Shown: positions 1-11,990, numbered from the stretch's first letter. The stretch is 64,000 bases of DNA from Armillaria gallica (GCA_037576215.1 JBANDB010000004.1:2232001-2296000); one strand, 5' to 3'. Notes: a model not told the origin generated them from the sequence alone. Made by a program: numbers and translations.

Positions 1-329
1 TGGACCTGGGATCATACATTTTCCGACATTAGTCACAGAGGAGGCACACGATGAACTCGATCCAAAGTTTGAAGAGGAATAACTCTTGTTCCCTGGAGAA
101 ATAGCGGTAATTGAAGTCTTCATACCGGTAGAGAAGTCGACGAAAAGGCCGGGCGCTTTGTAACACTACCAATCAACGGAGACTCGACCAGTCGCCCACT
201 TGAACGATACCCGACCACAACATCGAAAAGCGGCAAGGTGAGATGAACGCCTGGCGCTTTGAAGGTAAAGATAAGAAACCGATGTACCGAGGTGATGGCG
301 GTGCAGGGAAATGAGACGGCGAAGGACAT

Positions 330-1930
330 CGATAGGCAGTGAATAATTGCTCTGTCCGTTCGGTTCGGTTCGAGAACCCTTCCTTTCCAGTCTTCCAGCT
401 CAGCTGGAGACTCTTCCGAGGAGGGTAGAGCGGATGGGTCAGGGCGACTGGGTTTGTCTGGCACTGATACAGTCGGAACAGGGGAGTATAGACCCGCAGT
501 TCAGGCGTCGTATACTTCGCCGTCGTCATCGACAACAGTCATTTGCCAAGCGCTTGTGAGGCGAGGTGACATGAAATTCTTGTGAGTCACAAACAGCCGA
601 GTAGATGCTCTCCTCGTCGTAGTAGTGATATGCCTGCGACGAGTCACCTGAAAGGTCTACGTACGAGTTGCCACCTTTCGATGACCTTGTCGCCGTAGAG
701 CCGCGAGAGAAATGGCTGTAAAGAATTGGCGATGAAGGGGCGAAATGATGACCCAGGTGGTGCAGTTGCTGCCTTGTGAGCATCGTTCTAGAGATATTTT
801 AACCAGTGCGCCTTTAAATCATAGGGGTATTAGAGTGAAAAATGAGCCAGAAAAATGGGTGCTAACCGACTATCTGACCATAACGCCCAGCGGCCTGGCC
901 TGGAAGAAATTTCATTTTTATTATGTGACTCCTTCTGGGCTAGCAAGAATGTCGGCGAAAGTGTGAGCGCCTGTGATATCTTTCCTGTGTTTCCTTGTGG
1001 ATTTCAGAGTCGAGCAGACTAACGACCGCTATTAGTTGGGATTCAGCAGGCGACCTGGGAGACTCACCATGTTTCCAGTGCCATTCCCGTCGACGCTGTC
1101 TGCTTTCAAGTAGCCCTCGGCTAGGCAGGAAGCGTTCCTCACTGGTACCATTTTATCTGGTCAACCTCCGTGCTCGCCAAAGGAGACCTGATTTTGCCGT
1201 AATGCTCTACGGTCCTTGCACCTGCTCGCAGACAATGTGTCGATGCTGGACGACGGAGACGGAGACGCCGAGTACGAAGGAAGAATTGAAAAGAGTCGCC
1301 ATGATGATGGTAGGAAGCAAGGCTGTCAAGGTTGGCTTCTTACCATCACCATCAATTCCTCCTCCTCGATTTCACCCAAAAAATGCGAGCTCGGTGCATC
1401 AGTAGAGAATTCTCTCCAACAGATGGATTTAGGACTCGTCGGTACGTAGTGAAAGCATGCATATCCGGACTTTTCACTGATTTTTTCCTCGTACAAAAGT
1501 TGATATTTTTTGCCACGAAACGTATATGGGCGCAGAACGGTGGTATCAGGTAAGATTTTCTTCTTTGTCGACTGCTGGAACGTGAGCAATGATGGTGAAT
1601 AGGTTTCGACATCGTTGCCTTAGTCAGGCACGTCGAGGGCCCGGTTCTCAAGGGAAAGTGGGGACGACTGTATTGTCGGCCGCTTTCGGAATGCTGGATA
1701 TCCTTCAAGTGGTGAACCAAGATGCTATGTTGTGCGCTGGTTCGCTTCTTCATCTGATCTTCATCGCGAAAATATGTATAGGGACGACCTTCGAACACTA
1801 CCCATCTTCACCATCGCAGTCGTCAATTGCAATCCCGTAGTTATCAGCGCAAACATAACTTCCTGATCGATTATAACGACAGCCAGGTGCTACCACGGAC
1901 AAGAGGCGAATGATAACAGAAAGAAACGGG
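330..1930. repeat. Dispersed gene-remnant repeat, copy 1 (partner 33850-35365)
   Basis: This stretch aligns by eye in the same orientation with 33850-35365; short identical runs (for example the one around the AGCTCAGCTGGAGACTC run) recur in the same order over about 1.5 kb with many substitutions and small indels. A shorter inverted relative lies near 19850-20250. The minus strand holds pieces of reading frame that look like a membrane-protein gene with a Ser/Asp/Tyr-rich tail. No complete gene can be read here. It is most likely an old duplication of a gene, now decayed. Confidence 0.7.
481..783 (-). pseudogene. Broken C-terminal tail exon of an unknown protein
   Basis: The minus strand reads a tail rich in Ser, Asp and Tyr (motifs DLSGDSSQAYHYYDEES and SPHKRLAND) that is also present, unbroken, at 33909-34268. 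In this copy the frame is lost just after RLAND because of extra bases, so the conserved end (SPVSTVSVPGEP in the other copy) is out of frame. The parent family is not recognised; acidic, Ser/Tyr-rich tails of this kind are common on basidiomycete seven-helix membrane proteins, which is only an inference. Confidence 0.45.
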
Positions 1931-2499
1931 CCCAGAAGAAGACCAGGTCGGGGACGCCCACAAGAATACCACCAGAAAGCCCAATTAACTTCTGTGTCTG
2001 AATATGTTTGCCTCAACTGTTATCATGACAGGTAAGGGCTTGTTTTTTTAGACATGCTGGTTCTCAAACCAAACTCTCTAGCTATATGTGTTACATAGTC
2101 GGTGAACTCCGGTTGAATGCCAACGTCGAGTCTGTTCAAACCCAGTGAGGTCCGTTGTGGATGTTTGGGAAGCCGAGGTTGCGGAGTCTAGCCTGATCGA
2201 AGAACTTTGATCACCGCCCACGACGACTGGTCCCGAAGATTGCTACAGTCGACTCTGTAATAACGCATACCCCTCCGTTCCCACTCGGCGCTATGGGTTA
2301 TGGGGGAGTATGGGTTTAAAGAGAGGAATTTGTGTGTAGGACTGCGGCCGAGTGGCTACAAATACTTTCATTTCGTTTTACTCCCGCATTCTCGTCACTA
2401 CGGTTGCTGACTGATACCTCTGAGCTTACAAACAGACCTTTGTTCCATGTCAGATAAGATGGTTTGCAGCTCTTACTCTTTTATCCTAATCAACCCATT
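1931..2499 (+). promoter_or_regulatory. Intergenic region and presumed promoter of the aldo/keto reductase gene
   Basis: No coding frame is convincing here. The last 160 bases lead into the reductase start codon. About 100 bp of this leader (roughly 2340-2450) and the first part of the gene are present again, inverted, at 32379-32680, which shows that the leader moved together with the gene's 5' end. No clear TATA box or other control motif can be named with confidence. Confidence 0.35.
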
Positions 2500-3871
2500 A
2501 TGTCTTTCTTCCAACTCGCCAGCGATCCTCCTACTAAGCTCGGTATCTATCGTGTCCTGTCCTCTCGCGCAGGAGTGAGGGTATCTCCCCTTGTCCTTGG
2601 TGCGATGAGTGTTGGTGATAAATGGGATGCTCATGGTATGGGGTCAATGAACAAGGAGTCTAGCTTCAAGCTCTTGGATGCGTACTTTGATATGGGCGGA
2701 AACTTTATCGACACTGCGAATAACTAGTAAGCAACGGCTTCTTTCACACCATTCCCGCTCTAATTCCCCATGTTATACAGCCAGGATGAGTCATCTGAAG
2801 AATTCATCGGCGAATGGGCGGAGAAGCGAGGAATACGAGATCAGCTGGTCATTGCGACGAAGGTACGTCTAGGATCATCCATTCCCCCCATGCGCCAGGG
2901 GCTGAAGTCATCCCTTCACAGTACACAACAAACTTCAAGCGTGGAAATGACGCTATTGCGCAAAAGGTCAACTACGTCGGGAACAACACCAAGTCTATGC
3001 ACGTCAGCGTAGAAGCGAGTCTTAAAAAACTCCGAACGTCGTACGTCGACATCCTATACGTTCACTGGTGGGACTACGAGACGTCGATACCGGAAATCAT
3101 GGACAGCCTGCACAATCTCGTTGCGGCGCAGAAGGTCCTCTATCTCGGGGTTTCCGACACCCCCGCATGGGTCGTCTCTCAAGCGAATCAGTACGCCGTG
3201 GATCACGGTAAGACGCCATTCGTCGTCTACCAAGGTAAATGGAGTATCTTGGAGCGCTCATTTGAGCGCGAGATCATCCCCATGGCTAGATCTCTGGGTA
3301 TGGCGCTGTCTCCGTGGGGTGTACTCGGCCAAGGCAAGCTGCGGACGGACGCAGAAGAAGAACGTCGGAAGGAGACAGGAGAGAAGGGACGTTCGGTGTG
3401 GAGCCCGAACTGGGAGCGGACTGAGGTGGAAGTGAAGGTGTGTTGGGCGTTGGAAAAGGTAGCGGCTGAAGTTGGCGTTGGGTCTAATATCACTGCGGGT
3501 GAGTCGGAATAGTCTTCTTCGATTATGGTGTGCAGATTTCTGACAGGTGTGTGAGTAGTGGTGATTGCATACGTGATGCACAAGACGCCGTACGTCTTCC
3601 CAATTATCGGAGGACGAAAAGTGGAACACCTCGAGGCGAACTTGAAGGCGCTGGACATTTCACTGTCCAAGGAGCACATTGAGTATTTGGAAAGCACTAT
3701 ACCTTTTGATCCTGGTTTCCCGACGACAATGATTGTGAGCTTTGTTTTACTCTCTTTCGGGGGCTTTTGTTCTGATGAAGGATGTAGGGCGATGGATCCG
3801 CTTATCACATCCTCCTTGCTTCGGCTGCGAAGATGGCAAAGCAACCCGGTCTCCAACCCATTAAGCACTGA
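2500..3871 (+). CDS. Aldo/keto reductase, aryl-alcohol dehydrogenase type
   Basis: Five exons (2500-2726, 2781-2862, 2922-3498, 3559-3734, 3788-3871) with GT-AG introns of 53-60 nt join into a 381-residue protein, the usual length of the family. The AKR catalytic tetrad is visible: Asp71 and Tyr76 in FIDTANNY, Lys103 in IATK, and His151 in LYVHWWD. The C-terminal part carries the family signatures [12 protein letters not shown] and [10 protein letters not shown] and ends in a short basic tail. Enzymes of this family reduce aromatic aldehydes and ketones with NADPH in the cytosol and in wood- and litter-decay fungi take part in aryl-alcohol turnover; some members act in secondary metabolism (norsolorinic-acid-reductase-like). 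The substrate cannot be told from sequence. The start is the ATG in CATTATGTC; an upstream in-frame CTG-type start is not needed. It converges on the protease gene. An inverted 5' fragment of it lies at 32379-32680. Confidence 0.93.
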
Positions 3872-4025
3872 TTGAAGGTGACTCTGAGGCTAATGGAGAG
3901 TCCTAGTTCTTAAATGGTATAACACATGCGCAGTCTGAAATTATTTGATTGTAGTAATATATCTAGCTGAATGAATCGTTGCGTGATAGGTCAAAGACCG
4001 CTATATATTGGCATGTGAAGCAAAA

Positions 4026-4253
4026 TCAGAGATACCCTTCTTGTAGTCCTCCGATAACCAAGTCATGTTCCAGAAAGTCGATATCACCTCTGGGTACTCG
4101 CGCAACTCTAGCTCCCGGTAACCAACGCGAAGCTCACAGACCTTCCCGTTCCTCTTCTGGTATTGGTATAAGCTTTACCCCCTTCTCGGCAACGTATACC
4201 GTAACCGGAGCTTTGACTTCCTTCATGCTCTCTATCCACTGCTCTATGTCAGG
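4026..4253 (-). pseudogene. 3' exon remnant of a possible alpha/beta-hydrolase-type enzyme
   Basis: After a good acceptor (TTTTCAG) the minus strand reads a coherent 75-codon segment beginning PDIEQWIESMKEVKAP, continuing with VTVYVAEKGVKLIP, then an in-frame TGA at 4134-4136, and then in the same frame GARVARVPRGDIDFLEHD up to a final TGA. The pattern of a beta-strand (VTVYVAEKGV), a second strand (ARVARVP) and a following acidic helix is like the C-terminal end of alpha/beta hydrolases, but I cannot assign the family firmly. The internal stop and the lack of convincing upstream exons mark it as a relic. It sits 150 bp past the end of the reductase gene on the opposite strand. Confidence 0.5.
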
Positions 4254-5875
4254 CTGAAAACAAAAATCAGCAATCATGCTCACAAATTCTCGCGCTGTAT
4301 TCTTCGCAAGTCAATGTATAGGCAAACCACCGCTCCCGTTCAAAGCTGCGCGCAAGACGTCGATAGAGCTATTCCTGCTGGTATATCAGATCATTAAGTC
4401 AAACATGACCTCGATCCTCGCCATGATGAACTCTTCTCGGCGGTTCGGACGCTCGGAAGGGATTTTGTGTAAGAATAGGAAAGGTAAAAGGTCAAGCGTG
4501 ACGAGCTGGGATACAACGTCGTCGTTCCGCTCAAAACCCAGTGAGCCTCATTTACTTTTCTCGCCGTGTTCATCTTATCAACCCCATCCAGTTATCTCTC
4601 AGATGCAAAGAACTCTACGCTGTTGCCGTCAGCCAGAATTTTCTGCAGGTTTTCGAAACGGTAGCAGGTCTTGCAGGTCCCTGCCTAGTCTCTCATAGAC
4701 AGACGACGATACAGACCTGTTGATGGGAGGGAGTGACGGTCTGTTTGGTCCCTGCCCTCGTTAGAGTCGTTACTCTCCCGCGGGCCGCGACCAATGGATC
4801 CCTTCCGCTTATAAGGACACTGGAGACTTGCATGGAAGAACTACAGGCGGTGCTATCGTACCAGATGCAGTATCGAACAAAAAACTCTTCGTCTTAGAAG
4901 ACGTATGACTGCAATAGACGCGACGTGTCACAGGCACGTGAACAGAGTAACGGTCGCTTTTTGCACGTTCTACCCTGTCCCAATCCGAGAAATACGTACA
5001 GATGCAACGTTCTGCTCTTTGGAACTCAGCGCCAACTACCATGATACCTTCCTCCTTGATTTGAAGCGCCGGCGAGAAATCACTCATCTCCGAGCTGGTA
5101 GTATTCCAGAGGCGATCATCTTATCTTCCCATAGTTCGATCTGTGTCCTACACACGCAGCGAGCCTACGTAGATGAGGATCAGCAACCAACGATCAATTC
5201 TACCACCCCATTCTCATCTTTGTGCTGTATTCTGCGCGTCCCGTATGTCTTCACCGTATCCTTTTCGAAAAGACGCAATAGTAGATCAACCACCATCCTC
5301 GCTATTGACCGCACTTCTTTCACGTTCGACTACACCAGTTCGGCCACGAACGCGGAAATGAATTTTGCTCCTTGATGCAGGTATAACACTCCCGAAACGA
5401 CAATTAGGACGAATGGGGTTTTCGCTCATTTACGAGCCATGTTCATCCTGTTCTATCTTTAGCGTATGCTTACCTGACTGTCTCCTCGATGTCGATCCCC
5501 GGGAGCAAATTTGGACCAAGTCAGGATGCCGTCGCCGAGGCTTCGTGTCCTCAGGGAATAATCGAACGAGGGGGAAATATTTGAAGAATACTTATGTGGC
5601 TTGGATTCTGAAAGTTATATTTATATCATGCATTTGGTGGGTCTGTGGAAATCAGTGATACGGAACTAGGAGAAGTCGTTGCCATAGGTTGCGTAACAAT
5701 ACACTATCCATGTTCTTCGTCGAGCAATGAATTCCCCGCGTGGTAATCAAGATTACGCAAGAGCGTTGATCCTGGTTTATTTGTGTACTGGCGCCTTTAG
5801 CCAAAGCACGGGTATCGATAAGATGGTTTGGGTATACACTCAAGCCTTTGCAAGAGACCCGCTGGTTCCTGACTT
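4254..5875. other. Gene-free stretch with faint internal tandem similarity
   Basis: No convincing gene. The part around 4240-4560 resembles 5110-5440 (shared runs such as GCTGTATTC, ATCCTCGC and CTCATTTAC in the same order), so an old tandem duplication with a period near 0.88 kb is likely. A 156-codon plus-strand frame with a true ATG exists at 4905-5375 but has no recognisable protein character. The segment from about 5660 to 5875 is probably the 3' untranslated region of the protease gene. Confidence 0.35.
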
Positions 5876-8176
5876 CTAACATCCATTAGGCACCGTCCCA
5901 TCATCCTCATAATTCGCAGCATTCACTCCTAACCCACGACTCGCAAAAGCCTTCCAAAGAATACACCCATTAGTGCCATTATAGCGATTCACGTCTGCCT
6001 GGATCCACGCGTCCCGTGCAGCCACAACTACGAAATGAATCATCGTCAATAAGCCATGCGATCAAGACAAAGGACTCACAAGTAGGATTACAAGGCTGGA
6101 GAGACAGTGCGTCCATGAACAAGTGAAGGTAGACTATATTGCCTTCAGCACCAGTAGGGTCCTCCATAGCAGTCGATGACCACCCGTGTTCTTCGACGAG
6201 GGCAGCGTACACGTTGTGCAGCATATTAGCCCAGACTTCGCCAATAGCTACGCAGAGGGAGCGCACGTCAAAATATGGATCGCGATTGGAGGGAACGAGC
6301 TCACCATGGATTTCTTGTAGCGTAGTAAGAGAGGAATAACGAAGTGGGTTCACAGAAGGATCCGTGGAATAAGGATGCGTCCGCACACCTGCAGGATTGT
6401 CCACCACCCACGTCCCGGTAACAAAATCAGTGATATTTCCACTTTTCTGCTCAGTCCATCTGGAAGAAAGATGATATGTCAGCAAGCCTCTTCACAAATA
6501 ACAGATATAACCCTACTCAGCCATCGCATCGGACCAACCTGCAACAACTCAGTACCGGGCGCTCCGGAAGAAAGACACGAAACACCCACCCTCACCCATT
6601 CCGCTTGCTTCAGTTGTCTGCAAGCATCGTCCCGTCCCACCGCCAGTCAGACGGTTCGTGATACCATGCGTAAACTCATGTACGATGACATCATTCTGGA
6701 CTCCACCGTCCCGATTGGGAGTCGTCAAAGTCCAAATGTACATCCGACATGTCCCAGACTGGCCACTACCCAAGATCAGTAAAGACGTACATCAGAAGAA
6801 AAAGACAATCGTACTCTGGAGGGGTAGCAAAGTTGGCATTGTTCGTACCCGAGGCGTCTTGCACGGACATCAACACGCGGTCACCCTGCGCGCCTCCCTT
6901 CCCGAAATTGTCGGCCTGGAAATTGTAGCTTGCCTCTGTCCATCCATACTTGTACGCGAAATCATGGACCTTGTTGATGATGTAGAAGGCGTTGGTGCGG
7001 ATTGCATCAAGATTTCCGCCTTCTGTTGGACCAATGGTAAGATTGTACGGGTAGTCAAACGTATCGGGTGATGATTCCGAAGCAGTGGCGGATTGAGTGT
7101 CCTTGTAAGCAACGACGTTGTTTCCGCTAACAAAAATTGAGTGAATAGTTCCAAGGGTGAGAGTGCATAAGCCTTACGCAGTTTCCCCATTTTGCACCCA
7201 GCCTTCGGGAGAGGAATCAAAGTCTTCAGGATTAACCAGGGTTTCTTCACCTTCGGCGACAGATGCCTTGGTTATGGGGACAACGGTATACTGTAGAATT
7301 GCTTAGTGTGGTAGCTGATTTCAAAGGGTAAAGAACCATACTGTAGCTTGAGCAACAAAGTCGGTCACGGATAGGATCTCCCCAGAATGGGCATCGACAA
7401 ATGCTTCATACCAAGCATTCGTCTCTTCGTTCTGCACTTGAACGACATGCGTAAGCGCTATAGAACCGTCGGACTGAACAAAGTATTCCAGCGAGGAGAT
7501 GCCATTATGAGTGGCAACGAATGAGTCCTCGACTTTGCCGATAATCGAGTCGACGGACACAGACGGCAAAGAAGACGCGATGTTTGCTATGTGTATAACG
7601 TCAATACAGGAAGACAATAGGTCGAGGAGATTCCTCACAAGTGTTCACGAAAGATGAGCCAAGAGCAACCGCCTCCCCATTCCTGAAAGCGGCATTAGCC
7701 ACAGCGTTCGCAAAAGGAACGCCGTCCTGAGAAAAACCATCTTCAATAGAAGTGTCGACACGGACGTTTCAAGGGCTTACGTGATACTGCTTGCCGTACC
7801 AGTAACTCATGACATCTTCAGAGCGCCCAGAGTGATACCCGATAGCAGACGAATCAACACCGAGCTCTGATGCAATGAAGGATGCCATGGATACTTTCAA
7901 ATCACTGCCCTTGACCTTGAAAGACGGGGATTCTGTGCCCTTTCCGTAGATCTGTAGGAGAGACGATGAGATGTATGAACGGGCACGTATGACCTGGGAG
8001 ATCACCTTGAAGGACGACTTTGGATGGTAAGCCTCGATTTTCAGGTCGCGCCCAATAGTCCTGACGCGATGGGTGGCGTGTTTGGCGGGAGATGCCCATG
8101 GGGCAGCATATGATAACCTGGCGAAGAGTATGACTAGGAAGATGGGGGAGAGAAGGGTCCCGACAAAGAGATGCAT
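5876..8176 (-). CDS. Fungalysin, secreted M36 zinc metalloprotease
   Basis: Nine exons on the minus strand (8176-7781, 7726-7639, 7586-7342, 7290-7178, 7126-6815, 6765-6590, 6538-6517, 6459-6080, 6027-5876) join in frame into 627 residues, the normal size of a fungalysin preproprotein. An N-terminal signal peptide (hydrophobic residues 9-23, then AAP) is followed by the fungalysin/thermolysin propeptide (about 45-240, with PFANAVANAAF) and the catalytic domain. The zinc site is HEFTH (His414, Glu415, His418), followed by GMGEGWSD where Glu443 is the likely third zinc ligand. The protein ends in Cys, as many homologues do. All eight introns are 49-57 nt; one exon is only 22 nt. The enzyme is made as an inactive precursor, secreted, and digests extracellular protein such as elastin and collagen or dietary protein. 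No frameshift or missing catalytic residue is seen. Confidence 0.96.
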
Positions 8177-9012
8177 TCTTGAGGATGAAGAACGCTGAAT
8201 GAATCCATAGCGAGTTTTGTCTCTTTTAAGGATCCCAATAGGATACCTATCATTCCTACGTCGTTTTCCATGGCGATAGAGATATTATTTCCCCATGCGG
8301 TTCGTGCAACGAAGGACAGGGCAGCACATGGCCACAGAACAGGATGATGAGAGGAGAGAGACTGGGGAAAGCCGGAAAGAAGATAAGGAGGAGCCCGAGC
8401 TATGGTTCGGCTTATAGAAAGGAATCATCCCGAACAATAAACGCGCCCCAGAAAACATGCTTTGAATCTAAAGGGGGAAGGATGCGACAGAGAGCGTGTG
8501 GGCGATGGACTTTAGCGCAAAAATTGGAGCCGATGCCAGGTAAGGGTTGTGTAAAGATCCTGCAACCTTCCTCCGAATTTCAAGGAGGATGGAAAGGGCC
8601 GCAAAGTGACGAGATGTGTCTGGGCGGTTCACTGTATCCACGTCAATGTACGAGGGTGACCCTTGAAGTGACATACATGAAATTGTCAGTAACCATATAG
8701 CGAATTCGAGTTTTGCCGCACTCACATTTGTCCTGTCCGAGTCACTCCAGCAATTCTTGAGACACACCAAGCAGTCAATAGTGCTGCCTAAACTTGTTTG
8801 GGCTGAAGGTTTGGAAATCGGTCAGTGATAGCGCTCGAAGCATCACCGAAAAAGCTTACAGTACGAGGAGCATAGCGAGAGTCACCGTTCTTCCTAGTCT
8901 GGAGTCCTTGCCTCATTGCCACCATTTAACAGTATAGAGAATGTCATTGCCGAGAAAGCTAAAACGAGAGGCTCCCGTTGGTGTGAGTATCATGGTGGTA
9001 GTATATCAAGTC
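8177..9012. other. Upstream region of the protease gene; no gene seen
   Basis: Contains the presumed promoter of the protease gene (an A-rich CCTTAAAAGAGA run lies about 55-65 bp before its ATG on the minus strand and could act as a weak TATA element). Beyond it no frame is convincing. The last 150 bases before 9012 resemble short stretches near 11450-11600 and 42780-42900, so they belong to the dispersed repeats that surround the two-gene units. Confidence 0.3.
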
Positions 9013-9296
9013 GTGATGCACAGCCACCGTGCGCTTTCTTCGCCGTTGGGTCTTGACCGCCTTGACCGAGAACCGCCACCCAGTCCTTGACGATGTGGAC
9101 ACCGCAGGCAATGATCGTACCACGAATAATGAGCCGTTATCTGTGGTAACAGGTACGGCGAGGGTACGATATCTTCCCTGACAGCGCCACCGACCCGTCT
9201 ATTCATTCATTCATTTAACTTTTACTATGATACTCTCGCGATTATACGTTTCATGGATAACACAGTATAGCAAGAGAACGAAATATTCTTATTATC

Positions 9297-9629
9297 TCAT
9301 TCTTGACTCATTCTGCTGGCTGCGTACATCCTGTGAATCTCTTCATCCTGCACGCGCATTTCCTCTTCAGTAAATACCACGTGTCCCCATGGCAATACTA
9401 GCGTACTGGTACCGCCAATCAGTGATTTCCCCGCAGACGTTCAACGAGATTCAGCCCACCTCGTTCTCAGTTTCTTCAAGCCGCTTTCTGCCTCCTCCTG
9501 CGTTCCGTTCCGATTCGACATGAGCGTTCTGGCTTCGTCGATCAGCTCGAACGCCCGTTCACACCCCTTCCTCTCCGTATCAGGACAAAGGCTTATCTTC
9601 GCCTGGACATAGTCGTGATATCCTTCCAT
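9297..9629 (-). CDS. Small hypothetical protein, copy 1
   Basis: Two exons (9629-9460 and 9405-9297) separated by a 54-nt GT-AG intron give 92 residues. The sequence starts MEGYHDYVQAKISL, continues with a Cys-containing, charged helical region (CPDTERKGCERAFELIDEA) and ends with WGHVVFTEEEMRVQDEE. The reading frame is also open upstream of this ATG through a hydrophobic stretch (LVLAVCLLVLTRAV), but with no ATG, so an additional 5' exon that would add a signal peptide or membrane helix is possible. It lies about 90 bp downstream of its larger neighbour on the same strand and could be a separate gene or the end of it. The pair is repeated at 15888-16206 with the intron conserved. Family unknown. 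Confidence 0.5.
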
Positions 9630-9716
9630 CAACAAAGCGAACAAGTCCCGTGCGACTGCCCGAGTCAATACTAGGAGGCAGACAGCAAGAACTAGACGCA
9701 CGGACAGGGGTCATTA

Positions 9717-10647
9717 TTAGAAGCTGTGATTCATGAACCTCCCATGGATATCCACCAACATCACACTCTTCCCAAAAATCTTCGACATGGAAGCGTCTTC
9801 GCAGGTAGATTTTCTTCGCAGAAGCTGTATAGCGTATGAGATTGGCTTGGAGGAATCGGAATAATGCTCACGATAGTAAGTATAAAATGTCGTCTGGTAC
9901 AGGTCCGTGATGACGATGTGGATCGGGAATGAGTATCCTAGACGACTATTTGATGCCGCCAGACCTGACTGAGATTAGAACGGGACTTTGGATGTTGAAA
10001 GGGAACATACATGTCACCTCGGCGATGGCTTGAGCAAGAACTTGCGTTTGGTCATGCCATAACTCGGATTCAAACATGAGAAGGGCAGCATTGTGTACTA
10101 TCTTCACCTCAAGATTGAAAGACGATTCGCTCTGAATCTTCTCATAGCCGAATCCTATCTTGTTCAGTACCATTTTAACGGCCTTCACCTCGCTGGTCAG
10201 AAGCAGGCAGTGCTGGGGAGCAATAACACTCACAAATGAACCGAGTTGGACATACTGTCGCCTCTTGCTCCGGAAATTCCTCCAACGAGCGATATCCATA
10301 ACCTTGTCTACGAGTTTATCAGGAATGTACAGGATTTGCATGCGTTTCCGTGATAATTGTTCTTCTCCTTGCGAAGGGTCAAGACCTACAATTTGAGCGG
10401 CATTCTTCCAGGTGAGATCAGGTAAGGAGGGTAGAATCTGTCGTAGTTCTTGGACGATACTATCGGGTACCCCAGGGGCAGAACAGACTTGTGTCCAGAG
10501 TACGAGATGGTTGTCCCGGTCCATGGCAGGAACATCTCTGCCAAATACGGTATGGTATGCTCCCTGCACGGTTTTGATGGCATTGTCAGACGACCCGGAG
10601 GAGGGCACGATGACGGCAAGATCAAATAAAAGGGTATCAGGAGACAT
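9717..10647 (-). CDS. Hypothetical protein, 293 residues, copy 1
   Basis: Exons 10647-10018 and 9968-9717, joined across a 49-nt intron, give 293 residues starting MSPDTLLFDLAVIVPSS and ending GRFMNHSF. The same start, intron and stop are kept in the copy at 16294-17224, with roughly a dozen amino-acid differences. The protein is soluble-looking, with mixed alpha/beta character and no motif that I recognise. In copy 2 the frame stays open about 70 codons further upstream; in copy 1 that extension is interrupted by small deletions, so if the true start lies upstream this copy is truncated at its N-terminus. Confidence 0.6.
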
Positions 10648-10689
10648 TACTGGTAGCTTTTCGACGTTCCAGCAAGAGACATCCTGGAG

Positions 10690-11640
10690 AATGCCGAGAC
10701 CTAAATATGAGACTTTCGCATGATCATATTAATCATTGTGTAGGCGCTCGTGGGGCCATGTGGTACTTGGTTTTTGATCCCGGAAGCATTGATATCATAG
10801 TGTTGGTTGTACTGAAATCGGATGCCGTTAAGCATGGCGGTGAGTCACAATATGAGCGAGGGAACGACGAATGTCGACCACAAGCGTTGGAGTCGATGTC
10901 CTGGTAACCCCCGGTATTCCTGGATGATCGCAAACATAGTCAAGGGATATCATATGTTCCACGAACATCGACTTGGAAGACAAAGGTTTGTCCTCCAAGA
11001 GCCGCAGCGATTTAGGCTTTGCCGTGCATTTCGACGTGCTCGAATTCGGAAACTCGGAACTGGGTTCCTAAACCTGGTGCAGATCCTAGTACCGCACCAC
11101 CTTCGTCTTTCATCCATTTGTGAAGTTCGACTGCTCTAGTGTAAGAAAAGGAGATGGGAAGAGGTAAGAGCGATGCGTACCTCATCCCTCACATCCTGGT
11201 CGCACGACGCTCCCTAGTCCCAGGTTCACCATCAGGAACTCGCCAACGAGCGGAGTGGATAGCCTTCATCTTTAAGGTCATGTCGTCCAACATGTTTCTC
11301 CAGTATACATTCGACCGCAGAAGCGAGATACAGCGCCAATCCGGTCTCGTCGAGTAGCTTGATGTAGAGGTGTAGGAACAGTCGGCTAACTCGTGTACCG
11401 CAGCGACGGTGCTCTGGCACCGTGACACTCTAGCAGAGTCGAGAAAGGAGTATGCAGGCATGACAGGCATGGTGAGCATCGTCATCCGTCCTAGGCTGGA
11501 GTCCTTGGTTCTCCGCTGTCGTTCAAGAGTACAGAGGAGGTCGTTAATGAGAGAACTGAAACGAGAGGCGTGAGTGTCATGGTGGTACGGTGTCAAGTCG
11601 TGATGCACAGCCACCTTACGCTTTCCTCGCTGACCACCAC
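10690..11640. repeat. Dispersed repeat, partner of 41900-42960
   Basis: Around 10690-11130 the sequence matches 41910-42240 in the same orientation (for example TCAAGGGATATCATATGTTCCA occurs in both, with one other long shared run). Further matches continue at about 11160-11600 with 42460-42960. The minus strand reads a coherent fragment with SMFVEHMISLDYVCDHPG and VVDIRRSLAHIVTHR, which may be an upstream exon of the neighbouring 293-residue gene family. The partner copy is frameshifted in this fragment. No complete gene. Confidence 0.6.
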
Positions 11641-11990
11641 TCAGCATGTTTCGAGATATATTCTCCCAATCCGCCACGCTACCAAGTTTGAAGATGTTCG
11701 CAGCCAAAAATCAAAATACGGGACATTTGAGGCGGTGTCAGCCGACCTGGGCAACGGTCGGCGTTTCCTGCTTGCAGACGCGGCAGACCACGCCAAACGA
11801 ACGGTAAACGAAGGACTTCTCTGGCGATGACAAACTAGTGAAGCGAAGAGGGGACTGGTGGCAACGATAACGACAAGGACGAGCTTTCCTAACCAGCTCG
11901 TAGCCCTTAACTGCACAGGGCCGGCTATGTTGGCCCGAGGACGATACAAGCAACACCTACGCATACGCCTGGCGCGTCCCTGACATGGTC
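11640..11990. repeat. Dispersed repeat, inverted relative to 17917-18300
   Basis: Read on the minus strand, this stretch resembles the plus strand of 17917-18300 (shared peptide-level pattern HRQRSP in both and the DNA run AACTTGGTAG near the end). The minus strand has a hydrophobic stretch followed by a basic region but no complete gene. It is probably a fragment of a decayed gene. Confidence 0.5.

Larger units (their letters stand above)
9013..10690 (-). repeat. Two-gene duplicated unit, copy 1
   Basis: Nearly identical (about 95 percent by eye) to 15795-17340 in the same orientation. Both copies end at the same motif, GTGATGCACAGCCACC, which starts at 9013 here, at 15795 in copy 2 and again at 11600. 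Copy 1 carries about 200 extra bases (roughly 9050-9250) that copy 2 lacks. The unit contains the two minus-strand genes described separately. Confidence 0.85.

Noticed and set aside
4905..5375. 156-codon plus-strand frame with a true ATG
   Set aside because: Composition is not protein-like, there is no motif, and it spans what looks like an old tandem duplication; long random frames are expected at this G+C content.
9200..9222. ATTC tandem run (also ATGA near 40150)
   Set aside because: Simple short microsatellites without further structure.
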